DNA of 64,000 nt from Neobacillus massiliamazoniensis (GCF_001048695.1 NZ_CVRB01000002.1:558001-622000); one strand, 5' to 3'. Shown: positions 17,884 through 27,580, counted from the first letter of the stretch. Translations and numbers: made by a program. Notes: generated from the sequence alone by a model not told the origin.

Positions 17884-19293
17884 TCATCCTATTCCTTGAT
17901 TGCTTTTTAGTTGATTGTGGACTTTTTGATATGCGGCTGCTTCTTTTACCATTCCTTTAAGCTGATACATTTTACTGATTTTCAGTACAGGAGCAGGATC
18001 ATGGGATTGAAGTTCCATTTCCCAAGAAAAGCAATCAATCGCTTTATCAAATTGTTGAAACTCTGCATAATAATCACCCAATTCCATCATTCCATCAGGA
18101 TCCTCTAATAATTCCATCATGCGATTCACTTTTCTTATCACTTCTGAACGAGGGAGTAATTTTTGTATTGGTAAAAGTTTTTCTTGAACTATTTTGAGAT
18201 CATTCTCTTTAAAGAGGATCACAGCAAGTTGAAAGGCCTTTTGTTCAAACTCTTTATACTGGCCCTCACGGACTAGCTGTTGAAACATAAAGGTGAACTT
18301 ATCCAGATGTGAGCCAACAAAATCGGCACTTAATTCCTCCCATAATTTAGTCAGAATTGCATCGTAGAACGTCGGCAGGTCATGGATATAACTTAATAAA
18401 CATAAAGCTGCCGTTTCAGCATTACCTTCTTTAATCATTTTTTCAATAGTGGACCTGGCCTCAGGTAACTCTCGAAACGGATTGATATTGACCTCTCCTA
18501 AAATAAAGATCCAGTCTTTCATCGTGACAAACTGTTGAGCAATACCCGTATACGTTTCAATCGATTCCTTCTTAGGAAGTTCCAGCCAGAGCAATAATAG
18601 CTCCAATAAACGATCATGTTTCTTTAAGATATCTTCTAAAAATAAACGCATATCTGGATTTGAACGATTCTGAAAGCAATGTAATTCGACAAATAGAGGA
18701 TCCTTTTTCAGAATGGAAGGCAGACTCGGGGTATTATATAAATCGTGGTACGAACTGAACTCTTGTGAATTTAAACGCTCTTTTGCTGATTTTAGTGAAG
18801 GCGCAAAATCGTGTAAAATTTGAATAACCTGAAAGGATTTTATAAAATTTCCGTTTCTTTTGTAGTGAAAATAGATCTTGTCGATTATTTTTACCAGCTC
18901 ATCCTTTTCAAAAAAGGAGTCAAGAGTTGTAGTAATATGGGCTATTTCATGTAGAGAATGATGGTTTTGGAGTTGAGAGAAGAGTTTATTTTTATTTGGA
19001 ATAGAAACGGACTGATGGGAGATTAATGACTTTAATAGTGGATGTGGAGCTTTAATCACAATTCCTTCATGAAAGGCTTTATTGATAAATGATCCCTCTT
19101 CCACCTTATCGAGTTTATCACCATAAACAAGGGAATTTTTATAATAAATAAAATAATATCTTTCGTTATCTGCTGTTATGACATCAACAACCTGGGTTCT
19201 TGCATACAGTGCTGCTCGGTTAACATTTCCTTTTACCACAGTCTTTTTATCTTTTATAGATATTTCAGTCGGCATGATAAGTTCTTTATACAT
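17884..19293 (-). CDS. Conserved protein of unknown function with TPR-like C-terminus
   Basis: 469 residues, cytoplasmic and mostly helical. I do not recognise the family. The last ~120 residues (MMELGDYYAEFQQFDKAIDCFSW and a following repeat) resemble tetratricopeptide repeats, suggesting a protein-interaction scaffold. The first ~65 residues look beta-rich (VKGNVNRAALYARTQVVDVI). ATG at 19293 has GGGGGC 9 nt upstream and is preferred to the ATG at 19314. It stands alone between the deacetylase gene and a divergent kinase-like gene. Confidence 0.75.
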   Translation of the reverse strand: MYKELIMPTEISIKDKKTVVKGNVNRAALYARTQVVDVITADNERYYFIYYKNSLVYGDKLDKVEEGSFINKAFHEGIVIKAPHPLLKSLISHQSVSIPNKNKLFSQLQNHHSLHEIAHITTTLDSFFEKDELVKIIDKIYFHYKRNGNFIKSFQVIQILHDFAPSLKSAKERLNSQEFSSYHDLYNTPSLPSILKKDPLFVELHCFQNRSNPDMRLFLEDILKKHDRLLELLLLWLELPKKESIETYTGIAQQFVTMKDWIFILGEVNINPFRELPEARSTIEKMIKEGNAETAALCLLSYIHDLPTFYDAILTKLWEELSADFVGSHLDKFTFMFQQLVREGQYKEFEQKAFQLAVILFKENDLKIVQEKLLPIQKLLPRSEVIRKVNRMMELLEDPDGMMELGDYYAEFQQFDKAIDCFSWEMELQSHDPAPVLKISKMYQLKGMVKEAAAYQKVHNQLKSNQGIG

Positions 19294-19498
19294 AGCAACA
19301 TTGCCCCCTATCATAATATATACTTTGAAAAACTTCTTCTGCTGTTCGGGTTAATTATAACATAAGTCTGAAAAAAAGTTCCTGTACAGACGACTCACAT
19401 TTACTTTCCATCCATTTCGAATATAAAGAATTTTTTTAAAAAAATGAATTTTCTATGGTAATATAGAATAATAAGATTTTTAAAAAAACGGGGTGGTT

Positions 19499-20317
19499 AT
19501 GTTGTCGATAGGAAAATTAATTGGAAAAGGAAATACTGCTGAAGTATACCTTTGGGGAAAAAATGACGTTATTAAGATTTTCGATCAACGTATCCCCGAA
19601 GGATTAATCAAAAATGAATATGATGCCAATCTCCAGATTCAGTTTTTACAGCTTCCCTCACCTAGGGCGAAGGGAATAATAGAGTTTGAAGGGAAAATAG
19701 GAATCATCTACAAAAAATTAGAAGGCGTAAGCTTAACGGATTTACTGTCGAAGAATCCTTTTTCTATTAAAAAGAACGCTAAGCTTTTTTCACAATTACA
19801 TTTTCAAATTCACCAGAAAGATGGGAATAACCTGCCCAAACAAAAAGAATATCTATTGAAAAATATCCAAATGACCGATTTATTAACGATCCAAGAAAAA
19901 CAGTCCATTTGTGAATATTTGCGTTCATTGCCTGAAGGAAATCAAGTATGTCATGGCGACTTTCATCCAGATCATATTCTTGTTTCAAAAGACCAGGTAA
20001 AAGTGATTGATTGGATGACAGCTTCCAGTGGAAATCCCATAGGAGATATTGCAAAGACGTTCATAATAATTAAATATACTTATTTGCCGAAAAGCATGCC
20101 ACACATCATTCGAATGCTTTTAGAGGTTTTACGTGACAATTTTTGTAGGTACTATCTTGAAGAATATGAAAAACAAACTGGTATTTCAATGGAGGAAATC
20201 GAGAAATGGACCCTTCCAGTCATGGCTTCCCGTTTAGCGGAAGGCGTCCACCCTGATGAGCAACAATTATTATTACAGGCTGTGCGTTCTAAATACAAAG
20301 AGTACATTCCTAATTAA
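19499..20317 (+). CDS. Aminoglycoside phosphotransferase-fold kinase
   Basis: 272 residues with the APH/choline-kinase fold. The glycine-rich loop begins IGKGNTAEVYLW, the catalytic loop is HGDFHPDHIL and the metal-binding segment is IDWMTASSGNPIGD. The substrate cannot be read from sequence; family members phosphorylate antibiotics, choline, methylthioribose or sugars. Starts at GTG 19493, ATG 19499 and TTG 19502 are possible; ATG has GGGG 5 nt upstream. I do not call this a resistance gene because the context is ordinary. Confidence 0.82.
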   Translation: MLSIGKLIGKGNTAEVYLWGKNDVIKIFDQRIPEGLIKNEYDANLQIQFLQLPSPRAKGIIEFEGKIGIIYKKLEGVSLTDLLSKNPFSIKKNAKLFSQLHFQIHQKDGNNLPKQKEYLLKNIQMTDLLTIQEKQSICEYLRSLPEGNQVCHGDFHPDHILVSKDQVKVIDWMTASSGNPIGDIAKTFIIIKYTYLPKSMPHIIRMLLEVLRDNFCRYYLEEYEKQTGISMEEIEKWTLPVMASRLAEGVHPDEQQLLLQAVRSKYKEYIPN

Positions 20318-20434
20318 ACTTTGCTATTACAAACTAGTGACTTTATAAAGTGAGACAACTAGCTCTTTAACAATGCGACTGATCGCTTTAAGATAGTGTT
20401 TTAGTGTTTGAACCAAAATTTCACGACCAATATA

Positions 20435-20467
20435 AGAAGTCAACCCGTATACAAGGTTGACTTCTTC
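20435..20467. terminator. Bidirectional terminator between converging genes
   Basis: AGAAGTCAACC pairs perfectly with GGTTGACTTCT across a 9-nt loop. It lies between the kinase-like gene and the VOC gene, which converge. Confidence 0.65.
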
Positions 20468-20478
20468 CTATGTTCTCT

Positions 20479-20910
20479 TTATTTATTTTCTGCTGCTACG
20501 GTTGAAATTTGCCACATTACACCAAATTTATCCGTTACTTGTCCGTATAATGGACTCCAAAAGGTTTCTTGAAGCGGCATATGAACTTGTCCGCCATCTT
20601 GTAGTTTTCCGAAAACCTCTTTCGTTTTTTCAACATCGCTAATATTGATAGCAATGGTTACCTGTGATCCAAGTTGATAGGGATTACCCGGGAATGTATC
20701 AGAAAGCATTAAGTCTGTATTTCCAACCTTCAAGTGTGCATTTAGTACCAGATCTTTGACTTCTTCAGGAGTTGGGCGTTCCGGATTTTTCGGCATGTCT
20801 CCAAAAGTCTGAACATAAAGAACTTTTGCATCCAACGCGTTTTCATAAAATTTCACCGCTTCTTGACCATTGCCATTCGTAACTAAATAAGGATAAATCC
20901 CTAAAATCAT
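20479..20910 (-). CDS. VOC superfamily protein, PhnB/YjdN-like
   Basis: 143 residues, a single glyoxalase/bleomycin-resistance-fold domain. PYLVTNGNGQEAVKFYENALDA at the start and FWSPLYGQVTDKFGVMWQIS at the end are typical of the PhnB-like subgroup. The metal residues and substrate of this subgroup are not established, so no enzyme activity is assigned. The start ATG at 20910 has AGAGGTG 6 nt upstream. Monocistronic. Confidence 0.85.
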   Translation of the reverse strand: MILGIYPYLVTNGNGQEAVKFYENALDAKVLYVQTFGDMPKNPERPTPEEVKDLVLNAHLKVGNTDLMLSDTFPGNPYQLGSQVTIAINISDVEKTKEVFGKLQDGGQVHMPLQETFWSPLYGQVTDKFGVMWQISTVAAENK

Positions 20911-21020
20911 AAAATGCACCTCTTTTTCATGTTTTATTGATAGAACAAACGTTCCCTAAAATTTTACCATATATTACACGTAGATGCAAATCTTATAAAA
21001 ATGAAAGGAGGCGTTTTTTC

Positions 21021-21196
21021 CTCTTTCGGGGTACTATTTCTTCCTTAGTGACCGGACGAGGCCATCATTCCCCATTTGGGGCACTATTTTCTTCATTAGT
21101 GCCCGTTTGTAGCGTTCTTCCCCATTTGTGGGCACTATTTTCTTCCTTAATTCCCGACTTTAGCGTTTTTTTCCATTCAGGGGGGGCACTTTATGA
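21021..21196. repeat. Tandem array of ~51-bp hairpin units (about 3.5 copies)
   Basis: Units start near 21021, 21071, 21121 and 21172 (last one partial). The clearest unit contains GGGCACTA...TAGTGCCC, a perfect 8-bp stem with a 10-nt loop. The shared core is GGGCACTATTTTCTTC. The array sits between the VOC gene and the end of ileS. One frame stays open through it, but nothing supports translation. Confidence 0.75.
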
Positions 21197-21272
21197 GTGA
21201 AGTCGTTATATAAACCTTCATATAATTAGAAGATCCGCAATCCATTGCTAGAATAGAAGTAGTATCCTATTT

Positions 21273-24200
21273 TTAACTTTTCACTCCTACAAAAACATCC
21301 TCGTCCCCAACCACGATCTTCTCCATTTGGTCAACAGGAGAAAAATAAAGATCACGCAAAATGATACTTCTATTAATTAACGATTTGTGATCATCCATTA
21401 ATTGTTGAAGGTCTTTTGAACAGCTTACATAAAGATCAATTCTCTTCTCAACCGGTAAATCCATTTTTTTGCGGAGGTCTTGGACACTTCTGATGAAATC
21501 ACGAGCGATCCCTTCCCTTCTGAGTTCGTCATTGATATGGGTATCGACCATTACCGTTATATTTCGGCTGGATGCCACGGCGTAACCTTTAATTGCGGCT
21601 GTTTTCTGTACGACAACTTCTTCTTCTCCAAGACGAATACCCTCTTCATTTTTCAAAGGTACCAGGATCCACCCTTCATTTAAAAACTGCTTAACTTCAG
21701 TTTCCGTTGCTTGGCCTAATTGTTGATTTACTTCATTTACCACCTTACCAAGCCTTGGTCCTGCAGCCTTAAAATTCAGTTTTAACTTATACTCAATAAA
21801 GTCATTCGAAGAATCCGCCCACTCAACTGTTTTGATATTCAATTCATCTTTAATAATGTCTTCAAAATGAACAAGTGCATCCGCATGCTCATTATTTGGG
21901 ATGACAACCATTTTGGCGAGCGGCTGTTTTGTTTTGATTTGGTGGGCATGACGGACACTTCTTCCTAACTCTACTAATTCTAAAACTGCCTGCATTTGTT
22001 TCTCTAGCTCTTCATCGATTAAATCCGTTTGGACAACAGGATATTCTGCTAAATGGACACTTTCTCCTGTTAGAGAATAATGAATTTCTTCTGAGATAAA
22101 CGGAACAAAAGGAGCTAGCAGCTTGGCTGTATCTGACAATAGTTTGCGTAATGTATGGAAAGCAGCCGCTTTATCCTCAGACATTCCTTTACTCCAAAAT
22201 CGTTCCCTGTTTCGCCGGATATACCAATTACTTATTTCTTCGACAAGCTGTCCAGCCAATCTTGCCGAGTTCGTTACTTGATAATGATCCATTTCCTTTT
22301 TCATAAGCGAGGTGGTTGTCTCGAGCCTTGAGAGAATCCAGCGATCCATAAGTGAAACGGGACCATTTTTGTGAACCTTAGGATTAAAGGAATCAATTTC
22401 AGCGTACAGTTTGTAAAAATGATACAAACTTGATAGAGTATCAATAAGTTTTGACTTTGCTTCCTGAACATTCCGTTCGGAAAACCGTTTAGGATTCCAT
22501 GGGGCACTATCCTCAATAAGAGCCCATCTAAGTGCATCTGCCCCGTAAGACTTAATTAGTTCCACCGGATCTAATGCATTCCCTTTACTTTTTGACATTT
22601 TTTGTCCGTGTTCATCTAACACATGACCTGTCGCCAGCACATTTTTATAAGGAGCCTTCCCTGTATAAAGAATTGACACTGCTAGTAAAGAGTAAAACCA
22701 TCCTCGTGTCTGATCAATTCCCTCAATGACCACATCGGCTGGAAATTGTTTTTGAAAAAGCTCATGATTATTAAACGGGGCATGGTATTGGGCAAATGGC
22801 ATCGACCCACTGTCAAACCAAACATCAATGACTTCAGATGTTCTGTGCATTTTCCCCTTACAAGACGGGCAAGTAAACGTAATCGAATCCACATATGGTT
22901 TATGAAGCTCGATCGCTGAAATGTCTTCATTCGCTTTAGCTTTCAACTCCTCGATACTCTTCGGGGCAACTTCTGTTTCGCAAGTAGAGCAGACCCATAC
23001 ATTTAAAGGAGTCCCCCAATAACGCTTCCTGCTAATATTCCAATCCACCAAACCTTCGAGGAAATTCCCAAAGCGTCCATCTTTGATATGTTCCGGATAC
23101 CAATTAACACCCTGGTTTTCACTGATAAACGTATCCTTTAATGAAGTCGTTTTAATAAACCAGCTTTCAGTCGCATAGTAAAGCAAGGGAGTATCACATC
23201 TCCAGCAATGCGGATACGAGTGCTCATATTTTTCCTTATGAAAGAGTAGTCCTTTCTCATGTAATAGCTTGACAATCGCTACGTCACTTTCTTTCACAAG
23301 CTTAGCAGCAAGTGGTTTTACGATCTCCATATATTTGCCGCTTTCATCAACCACATGAATAAAGGACAGTCCGTTTTCTTGAACAATGCGGTAATCATCC
23401 TCACCATAGGCAGGGGCAATGTGGACAATACCTGTTCCACTTTCTTCTGTAACAAAATCAGCCTCCACGATTCGATGACCATTCTTCACATCTGCAAAAT
23501 CAAAAGGCGGTTGATAAGTATGCCCGACTAAGTCCTTCCCTTTCAGCGTTTCTACAATTGTATACGGTTTTTTGATGACCTCATCCAATCTTGAAGCCGA
23601 TACGATATAGGTTTCACCATCTGTCTGGACCCTTACATACTCAAGATTTCCATTTACCGCTAACGCGACATTCGCTGGAAGGGTCCAAGGAGTAGTCGTC
23701 CAACCTAGTACATATTCATTCTCTTTTTCCCGAAGCTTAAATTTAACCGTTGCACTTAAGTCTTTTACTACTTTATATCCTTGAGCGACTTCATGTGAAC
23801 TTAACGAAGTTTGACAACTGGGACAATAAGGTGAGACTCGGTGCCCCTTATAAAGCCAGCCTTTTTCATGAATGGTACCTAGAATATTCCAAACCGATTC
23901 AATATAATCATTGTCCATCGTCATGTATGGTTGATCCATATCCACCCAATAACCTAGTTCCCTAGTAAATTCCCGCCATTGTTTTTCATAGGAAAACACA
24001 CTTTCTTTACACTTTTTAATAAAAGCTTCTACACCGTATTCTTCAATCTCCTGCTTACCGGAAATTCCCAGTGCTTTTTCTACCCCTAATTCCACCGGTA
24101 AGCCATGTGTATCCCATCCCGCTTTCCTGATGACATGCTTTCCCTTCATCGTATGATATCTTGCAATAATATCCTTAAGTGTCCTTCCTAAAGCATGGCC

Positions 24201-24365
24201 GACATGCGGAAGTCCATTGGCTGTGGGCGGACCTTCATAAAAAACAAAAGTCTCATTATTTTTTCTATTTTCCATCGACTGCTGAAAAATATGGTTTCGC
24301 TCCCAATAATCCAAGATTCGCTTTTCTCGTTGCATCCTACTTTCCTTCTGATTCATTTCATCCAT
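21273..24365 (-). CDS. ileS: Isoleucyl-tRNA synthetase, long (type 2) form
   Basis: 1030 residues, longer than the ~920-residue common bacterial form. It charges tRNA-Ile. Class I motifs are clear: PHVGHALGR (HIGH motif) near residue 60 and KMSKSKGN. GWDTHGLPVE and SVFSYEKQWREFTRELGYWVDMD resemble the eukaryote-like type 2 enzymes, the group that includes mupirocin-insensitive MupA. ATG at 24365 has AAAGGAGG 8 nt upstream; the open frame above it lies inside the T-box leader. Probably a second IleRS beside a type 1 enzyme elsewhere. Confidence 0.95.
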   Translation of the reverse strand: MDEMNQKESRMQREKRILDYWERNHIFQQSMENRKNNETFVFYEGPPTANGLPHVGHALGRTLKDIIARYHTMKGKHVIRKAGWDTHGLPVELGVEKALGISGKQEIEEYGVEAFIKKCKESVFSYEKQWREFTRELGYWVDMDQPYMTMDNDYIESVWNILGTIHEKGWLYKGHRVSPYCPSCQTSLSSHEVAQGYKVVKDLSATVKFKLREKENEYVLGWTTTPWTLPANVALAVNGNLEYVRVQTDGETYIVSASRLDEVIKKPYTIVETLKGKDLVGHTYQPPFDFADVKNGHRIVEADFVTEESGTGIVHIAPAYGEDDYRIVQENGLSFIHVVDESGKYMEIVKPLAAKLVKESDVAIVKLLHEKGLLFHKEKYEHSYPHCWRCDTPLLYYATESWFIKTTSLKDTFISENQGVNWYPEHIKDGRFGNFLEGLVDWNISRKRYWGTPLNVWVCSTCETEVAPKSIEELKAKANEDISAIELHKPYVDSITFTCPSCKGKMHRTSEVIDVWFDSGSMPFAQYHAPFNNHELFQKQFPADVVIEGIDQTRGWFYSLLAVSILYTGKAPYKNVLATGHVLDEHGQKMSKSKGNALDPVELIKSYGADALRWALIEDSAPWNPKRFSERNVQEAKSKLIDTLSSLYHFYKLYAEIDSFNPKVHKNGPVSLMDRWILSRLETTTSLMKKEMDHYQVTNSARLAGQLVEEISNWYIRRNRERFWSKGMSEDKAAAFHTLRKLLSDTAKLLAPFVPFISEEIHYSLTGESVHLAEYPVVQTDLIDEELEKQMQAVLELVELGRSVRHAHQIKTKQPLAKMVVIPNNEHADALVHFEDIIKDELNIKTVEWADSSNDFIEYKLKLNFKAAGPRLGKVVNEVNQQLGQATETEVKQFLNEGWILVPLKNEEGIRLGEEEVVVQKTAAIKGYAVASSRNITVMVDTHINDELRREGIARDFIRSVQDLRKKMDLPVEKRIDLYVSCSKDLQQLMDDHKSLINRSIILRDLYFSPVDQMEKIVVGDEDVFVGVKS

Positions 24366-24385
24366 AATAAAGCCTCCTTTTTGAT

Positions 24386-24660
24386 AAAATAAAAAACACC
24401 CGTCCCTAAAGATAGGGACGAGTGTATTACCCGCGTTACCACCCAAATTCTGTTGATAAAACCAACAGCACTTTGTCACCGTACAATCATACGTGTTCCT
24501 TTTAACGGCGGAAACCCGTCAAGACTTACTGAATTCAGCTTAGCTTCAGTCTTGCATCTCAGAGATGATTTATTCCGATAAGGCTTCCCTACTGGCTTCC
24601 ACCAACCCCCAGCTCGCTGTTAAAGTTCTTCCTTACGTACTTGTTCTCGTCATCGATTTT
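24386..24660 (-). ncRNA. T-box leader of ileS
   Basis: On the minus strand the leader shows the stem I AGCGAGC plus GGGGGTTGGTG features, two ATC triplets at 24564-24569 where the specifier loop is expected (Ile codon), and the T-box sequence GGGTGGTAACGCGGG at 24444-24430. A terminator follows. Uncharged tRNA-Ile should bind and allow read-through into ileS. The exact specifier position is inferred. Confidence 0.93.
24391..24424 (-). terminator. T-box terminator
   Basis: CACTCGTCCCTA pairs with TAGGGACGGGTG on the minus strand and is followed by TTTTTT. It competes with the antiterminator formed by the T-box sequence. Confidence 0.9.
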
Positions 24661-24765
24661 TCAATTGGAATTTTTTCAAATTTTAACATTATTTCTTTTT
24701 AAAAGCAAGATAATAAACAAGGTCACCATTTTTTAATCGTGACTTAGTTTAATCATCGGGACTAC

Positions 24766-25305
24766 TTATCCCTTTCTTTTTTGTATCATTTTCTTGATGA
24801 TACGAATTTGGCCCCTGTGGTTCAATTCATCCTCAAACACATGAAACCATTTAAAGTAATTGTTGGCTGGCCTATCCCCCCAAAACGGAGTTTGTTCAAA
24901 TAACCATTGGTCAGGTAAAGTTTTGAACATTTTTATTGTGGTGTTCCTAACTTCGGATAATTCCTTAAGATAATGGTCAATCGTTTTTCCCTTAAGCAAC
25001 TCACGCCCCTTCGTTCCTAGTTCCAGTCTGGGAAGAAAACGTCTAAGATCTTCCTCCGTAAATTCTCTATTTTCGAAGGTATCAATTTGAAAGGCTCTTT
25101 CGACCGCGGCCATATGAGCCAGCAGCATGCCGATAGAATTAGCTTCCTCATCATATAGAAAGTCCAATTCCTCCATCGATAAATCCTTTACGGCGTCGAT
25201 CGTTGTTGATCTTACATAATTCATCATCGAAACTAATTTACCAAACTCCAAGCCCATGCCCTCTTTTTGATCAATTAAATACAATGTTTGTAGATTTAAA
25301 TCCAA
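24766..25305 (-). CDS. DinB-family protein
   Basis: 179 residues, a four-helix-bundle DinB/YfiT-like protein. Candidate metal-binding His residues are in LLAHMAAVE and in the C-terminal HVFEDELNHRGQI. Some relatives are thiol transferases or DNA-damage-induced proteins of unknown role; no function is assigned. TTG start with a GGGGG ribosome-binding site about 8 nt upstream. Monocistronic, divergent from the lipoprotein gene. Confidence 0.85.
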   Translation of the reverse strand: MDLNLQTLYLIDQKEGMGLEFGKLVSMMNYVRSTTIDAVKDLSMEELDFLYDEEANSIGMLLAHMAAVERAFQIDTFENREFTEEDLRRFLPRLELGTKGRELLKGKTIDHYLKELSEVRNTTIKMFKTLPDQWLFEQTPFWGDRPANNYFKWFHVFEDELNHRGQIRIIKKMIQKRKG

Positions 25306-25409
25306 CTCATAACCCCCTCTTACCCTTCTGGTTCATTTTATAAATATGTAACTTTTTAGCAATTCATTCGTCTATATAGTAGGAGTACAAATGTGAAGGA
25401 AGGTGTGGG

Positions 25410-25796
25410 ATGAGAAAAGGGCTAGCCATATCCAGTCTTTTATCTCTACTCATTTTTGTAGTTGGATGCCAACAGCAAGCTGCCGAAATGAAAACATTAA
25501 CTATTGAAAAACAAACTGGAGTAAAAGGCCATTATAAAAAAATAAATGAAATAAAAGTTAAAGATAAAATTGAAACAGTAATCGATCTATTTCTAAGTGC
25601 TAATTGGGAAAATGCTGAGGTTTCCATGCATCGTCCCCCCAACTTTAAAATAAATAACCTATATGACATTTGGATTACTCCTCAAAAGAACAGACTTGAA
25701 GTGGTTATTCGAGGGAAAAGTAAATACACGAAGCTATCAGAAAAAGATTCTCAAACATTATATAAAATCATGACAGACACAAAGCTCGGTGAGTAG
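25410..25796 (+). CDS. Small lipoprotein of unknown function
   Basis: 128 residues. Lipoprotein signal with lipobox VVGC (Cys20) and a short mature domain rich in Lys and beta strands. I do not recognise the family. Followed closely by an RDD-domain membrane protein gene, with a hairpin overlapping the stop codon between them. Confidence 0.72.
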   Translation: MRKGLAISSLLSLLIFVVGCQQQAAEMKTLTIEKQTGVKGHYKKINEIKVKDKIETVIDLFLSANWENAEVSMHRPPNFKINNLYDIWITPQKNRLEVVIRGKSKYTKLSEKDSQTLYKIMTDTKLGE

Positions 25797-25816
25797 CATT
25801 CACTGAGCTTTTCCTT
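25783..25816 (+). terminator. Hairpin overlapping the lipoprotein stop codon
   Basis: AAGCTCGGTGA pairs with TCACTGAGCTT and is followed by TTCC. The stop codon TAG lies in the loop. It may reduce read-through into the next gene. Confidence 0.5.
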
Positions 25817-25847
25817 CAAATAATAGTAACGGAAGGATGGTCGACCA

Positions 25848-26408
25848 TTGATTGAAAAAAAATTAGCTTCTAATCAGAAACTTGGAGCAAATTATGCCAG
25901 TATTAAAAAAAGGGTTTTAGCGTCGATTATAGACTATGTTGTGATAATATCTTATATTGCTATCTTGCTTGGGGGCGCATTACTGATTTATCAATTTATT
26001 AAAATACCAACAGGTCGTTTAAATGGAGAATTGATTTCCTTTTTCACCTTAATTTTTCCTGTTTTTTTATATTTAGTACTAACAGAGTCTGGCAAAAAAA
26101 GAGCTACGTTTGGAAAGCAAAAAATGAATATTTATATTGAAACAAATGGTGAAAATCAACTCACTTTGTTTCAAGTAATAATAAAAAATTTTATTAAATT
26201 GCTGCCATGGCAAATGGCACATACATTCATTTACGCAGGCATATATAGTGATTGGAATTTATCCACCTTCATGTCTATTGGGTCCGTCACAATTATATAT
26301 GGTTTACCAATTGTATCCATTTTATTTCTCTGTTTTCGCAAGGATCATCGCTCCTTACACGATTTAATTGCCAATACCATTGTGCTCGAGCGAAATCCTA
26401 CTATGTAA
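25848..26408 (+). CDS. RDD-domain membrane protein
   Basis: 186 residues with about four hydrophobic helices. RDD-family hallmarks: KRVLASIIDYVVI at the start of helix 1, SGKKRATFGKQKMNI after helix 2 and DHRSLHDLIANTIVL near the end. Function unknown; RDD proteins have been linked to ion transport. TTG start at 25848 with GGAAGGA about 10 nt upstream. Confidence 0.85.
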   Translation: MIEKKLASNQKLGANYASIKKRVLASIIDYVVIISYIAILLGGALLIYQFIKIPTGRLNGELISFFTLIFPVFLYLVLTESGKKRATFGKQKMNIYIETNGENQLTLFQVIIKNFIKLLPWQMAHTFIYAGIYSDWNLSTFMSIGSVTIIYGLPIVSILFLCFRKDHRSLHDLIANTIVLERNPTM

Positions 26409-26487
26409 CCTAGTGAGTAGACATGTTTGGAATTCTAGTTAAATGTTTTATAATCTATTTAGGTAAAAATATAAAAAAGGTGACGAT

Positions 26488-27453
26488 ATGACAAACATTA
26501 GAGATGTTGCGAAGATGGCTGGCGTTTCCGTAACCACTGTCTCTCGTGTGCTAAATAAGCATCCCTACGTTAGTAAGGAAAAAAAGGCAGTCGTTTTAGA
26601 AGCCATCAAACAAAGCAATTATCAACAAAATATAAATGCTGTCCATTTAAGCATGGGGAAAACATTCCTTGTTGGTGTCGTTGTTCCGTTCATCGATCAT
26701 CCATATTTTGCTTTGTTAATGAAAGGAATAGCCAATGAGGCATTGGAAAACAACTATAAGTTGGTTTTTTTTCAGACGAACTACGAGGAAGCAAGAGAAG
26801 TGGAAGCCTTTCAAATGTTAAAGCAAAAGCAGATCGATGCGTTAATTATTTGTTCGAGAATAAGCTGTTGGCCTACCATCGAAGAGTATAAACCATATGG
26901 TCCGATTATTTTATGCGAAGATACCCGGGGGAGAAATATGTCCTCCACATTTGTTGACCATTATAAAAGTTTTATTTTTGCGTTGGAATATTTATATCAT
27001 AAAGGTCACCGAAAAATTGGTTATACGATTGGTCGAAAGACAGGTACAAATACTAGATTTAGAGAAATGGCGTATAAGGATTTTCTTAACAACCATAACT
27101 TACCATACGAATCTGATTATATTTTTGAGCATTATCTTCATTTTGAGGATGGTGAACAAGTCATTGAGCGAATTAAACAAATGGCTAATCCTCCTTCTGC
27201 ATTACTAGTAACAGGTGATGAAGTCGCTGCTGGGATTGTCACTAGCGCACACTACCGAAATATCTCTATACCAGACGACCTAGCAATAATTGGTTTTAAT
27301 AATCAGCCGATTGCTAAAATGATGAATATAACAACCATCGAAATCCCTCTTGTAGAGATTGGAAGACAGTTATTTCTTCAAGCCATACAGGAGGGAAAAG
27401 ACGTTACCTATCAAGAAATACCTATTAAACTAATCGAACGGAAAACGGTATAA
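26488..27453 (+). CDS. LacI-family repressor, CcpB-like
   Basis: 321 residues. LacI-type helix-turn-helix at 1-55 (NIRDVAKMAGVSVTTVSRVLNKHPYVS) and a periplasmic-binding-protein-like effector domain after it. HPYVSKEKK, IDHPYFALLMKGI, YGPIILCEDT and TGDEVAAGI closely resemble B. subtilis CcpB, a secondary catabolite-control protein. No target operon is adjacent, fitting a global or distant role. Clear terminator downstream. Confidence 0.85.
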   Translation: MTNIRDVAKMAGVSVTTVSRVLNKHPYVSKEKKAVVLEAIKQSNYQQNINAVHLSMGKTFLVGVVVPFIDHPYFALLMKGIANEALENNYKLVFFQTNYEEAREVEAFQMLKQKQIDALIICSRISCWPTIEEYKPYGPIILCEDTRGRNMSSTFVDHYKSFIFALEYLYHKGHRKIGYTIGRKTGTNTRFREMAYKDFLNNHNLPYESDYIFEHYLHFEDGEQVIERIKQMANPPSALLVTGDEVAAGIVTSAHYRNISIPDDLAIIGFNNQPIAKMMNITTIEIPLVEIGRQLFLQAIQEGKDVTYQEIPIKLIERKTV

Positions 27454-27464
27454 TCTGCAAAGAT

Positions 27465-27506
27465 CTGGGGCTAAAAGATTAACGGGTTCTGTTTTGAAGT
27501 ACAAAA
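27465..27506 (+). repeat. Left copy of an inverted repeat flanking the DUF4386 gene
   Basis: 42 bp starting CTGGGG and ending with the GGGTTCTGTTTT...GTACAAAA part. An inverted copy is at 28843-28884, with 21 of the final 23 bp identical. Confidence 0.7.
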
Positions 27507-27580
27507 TTCGAATTAGCTGCTAAAATCACAGTAAAATTTGCATATAAATTAACAAGAGAATTAGCACAATAATAGGTATA

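Noticed and set aside
19499-20317. Aminoglycoside resistance gene
   Set aside because: Only the general APH fold is visible; no mobile context and no match to a known resistance enzyme that I can recall.
20937-21200. Protein-coding gene across the smaller array
   Set aside because: Same reasoning; the frame is carried by the repeat and units of 50-54 bp would not keep a protein repeat in register.
24366-24479. N-terminal extension of IleRS
   Set aside because: It overlaps the T-box antiterminator and terminator; the AAAGGAGG site marks ATG 24365.
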